A DNA stretch of 64,000 nt from Utricularia gibba (taxonomy: Eukaryota; Streptophyta; Magnoliopsida; Lamiales; Lentibulariaceae), in contig NEEC01000002.1 in the NCBI GenBank assembly GCA_002189035.1, positions 4,363,001-4,427,000 of the forward strand, read 5' to 3'. Position numbers and translations under genes: made by a program. This document shows positions 62,487 through 64,000 of this stretch, piece after piece. How positions within the stretch are numbered: position 1 is the first letter of the stretch; every line of letters starts with the position of its first letter. The notes beneath the pieces are model-generated. The model was not told where the DNA came from. It saw only the letters and a list, made by a program, of their open reading frames with translations, and did no database searches.

Positions 62487-62578
62487 CATGTATTTCATGT
62501 CCTCAGGGGCGTCGCCTATCTTGCACTGAAACCCTACCAGATAGGCGGCGCCACTGAGGACATGACATGACATACATG
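62487..62578. ncRNA. Long imperfect hairpin, possible small-RNA precursor
   Basis: Left arm 62487-62521 and right arm 62539-62578 pair through 'ATGTCCTCAG.GGCG.CGCCTATCT', with only two mismatches in that core and a short asymmetric bulge lower in the stem. The loop is about 17 bases. The shape fits a plant miRNA or siRNA hairpin, but I do not recognise a known mature sequence, and it could be an inverted transposon fragment. Confidence 0.4.
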
Positions 62579-63314
62579 TATGCCATGCCCGCCGTCCACC
62601 GCCGCCACTTTTCATCATGCTATCTTCCCACTGGTTTTTTCTTCAGGAGCTCAAATGAATGCATTAGCATCCAGAAATGAATCAAGTGTGGAGTGTGGTG
62701 TTTCCTCGGCCTCCGCCTCCACCTCTGCAGTCTGCACCATGGAGATATCCATCCATCCACGCTGCTTGGGTTCCGTTCAGAGCAGGCGCAGTTCATATTA
62801 CAAACCCAGTTAATAAAAATAGTTGGGAAACAGATTAAACCCGACAAGGTGATTGAAGTTCCATTTGCTCTTTGCGGGGACGGCGACAGAAATTCCTCTT
62901 AAAGCTGGGACATGGTCGGCACAAGTTGGCCCACTGACCCCTCGCTCTCAGTTCCCCATCCGCTCCTGTATTTTTTCGAACCCATACCATTGGGTTGTGC
63001 AATGGCATGTCGGGGTCCGCGAATCCGTGACACCAAATTCCTTCCATAATGAACCAACCCAGAGGACCGGATGATTAAGCAACTGCATGAAGTGTTTGAA
63101 GCAATTGGGTAGGATAAAATAGGGAGGGGGATAGAGAGGAGAGACACAGCACATGAAACACCGGCAGAGTATCCGGCCTCCACCCTCTTTTCAGAAAAAT
63201 ACGGGTGTGGACGGACCGGATCGAACCGGACCACTTTGACCTAAAGGTAATGGGCCAGTTATCTTTCAATGAGTGGGGCACCACCCCCCCTCCAAGTCCA
63301 ACCCCAACCCCAAC

Positions 63315-63338
63315 CAGCAGCAGCAGCAACAGCAGCAG
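63315..63338. repeat. CAG/CAA microsatellite
   Basis: Eight trinucleotide units, seven CAG and one CAA, following a C-rich tract. Confidence 0.85.
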
Positions 63339-64000
63339 GAGCTCATGGAGCTGGGATGATCATTTTGTTCCTTAGAACGTGGGAAGTTTTAGACTTGAAG
63401 TCAAATCCGTGTTTGAACACACACAGTGAGCAGTGTGTTATGATGACTCACAAACCCACCAGCAGACACAATCACTGCCTCCTCCACCCAACACTTAGAG
63501 AATCACCACAAAATCATCTCGCTCGCACTTTGTGGAACACATTGGGACAAATGTCAATGCAAACCCCTCCCTCCTGTAGGGGGAGGAGGAACAATTTTAG
63601 CATCATCCTCTCCGGTTTTCCGTTTTTGTGTGTGTTGGGGGCTTTGGATTCAGGCGTGGAGTTGGGAAAAGGATAGAACAGTAAAAGCAGCTTAGTTTCT
63701 GCAATTCAGTGGTCAAACATGCCTACTTTCTTCCCCCTGGTGTTTTTACTTCTTCGAGGTTGCATAAAGAGAAGCTGGTGAATTTGAACAACGCATAAAG
63801 CAGCTCAGAAAGGGGATCTCTTTGTATGGATATGTTTGGCCTCGGCGCATGCATCATTACCAGTCGTACATGTTGCCATATGGTCAATCCAATTCTCCCA
63901 TGTAACAAAAAACAAGATGGATAGAGATGTCTCACATTTATGCGTCACACTCCTTTTGTCTATTTAAGCTAGGAACTAAAGGGAATCTTCCTTGTAGCAC

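Larger units (their letters stand above)
61941..64000. other. Moderate-GC region without a recognised gene; possible promoter at right edge
   Basis: Composition rises relative to the preceding 3 kb, as near genes, but no frame longer than about 135 codons has recognisable motifs. It contains the hairpin at 62487-62578, C-rich tracts and a CAG microsatellite near 63315. TATTTAA at 63961-63967 in a 'tctatttaagctagg' context could be the TATA box of a plus-strand gene starting beyond the window. Confidence 0.35.

Overview
The window is nuclear DNA of a flowering plant. Six recognisable plant genes have spliced, plant-type structures, and the rest is AT-rich intergenic DNA full of decayed plant transposons (Ty3/Gypsy Tat type, Ty1/Copia, hAT, MITE, a solo-LTR family). 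The gene set is general to angiosperms, so I do not name a species.

Layout. At 0-3.5 kb two organelle RNA-factor genes converge: a DYW-type PPR editing factor (MEF7-like, 5' end outside the window) and HCF152, a plastid PPR protein. From 3.8 to 18.3 kb there are no intact genes, only LTR fragments, Copia remnants, a 1.36-kb solo LTR with target duplication, and a 3.1-kb decayed hAT element with an 8-bp target duplication. At 18.3-21.7 kb lie ribosomal protein uS12 (RPS23) and a coiled-coil ROP effector (ICR family), both on the minus strand. At 23.7-29.8 kb is a broken Copia element carrying a hAT remnant. At 31.2-34.3 kb is an eight-exon PIP5K9-type phosphatidylinositol-phosphate kinase with MORN repeats. 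At 36.9-44.8 kb a decayed 41-bp minisatellite is interrupted by a MITE and by solo LTRs nested inside solo LTRs. At 45.3-47.7 kb is a phenylalanine ammonia-lyase (PAL) gene. At 50.1-58.9 kb is a complete-length Tat-type Ty3/Gypsy element with both LTRs and a perfect 5-bp target duplication. The final 5 kb has no recognised gene but holds a strong RNA hairpin and a possible promoter for a gene beyond the right edge.

The most unusual observations are these. (1) The Tat element carries an internal inversion of about 1.84 kb: protease, reverse transcriptase and first RNase H read on the plus strand, while gag, second RNase H and integrase read on the minus strand. Both breakpoints can be placed to a few bases because the interrupted protein motifs continue across them, and they share an inverted GAAG/CTTC. 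(2) PIP5K9 and PAL each look intact except for two single-base deletions; four such lesions in two genes suggest either base-calling error in the assembly or very recent gene death. (3) Two pairs of oppositely oriented solo LTRs of one family are nested, with target duplications visible.

The genes are not a pathway cluster. They serve organelle RNA processing, translation, ROP/microtubule signalling, phosphoinositide signalling and phenylpropanoid entry. All family assignments come from reading motifs by eye; no database search was run.
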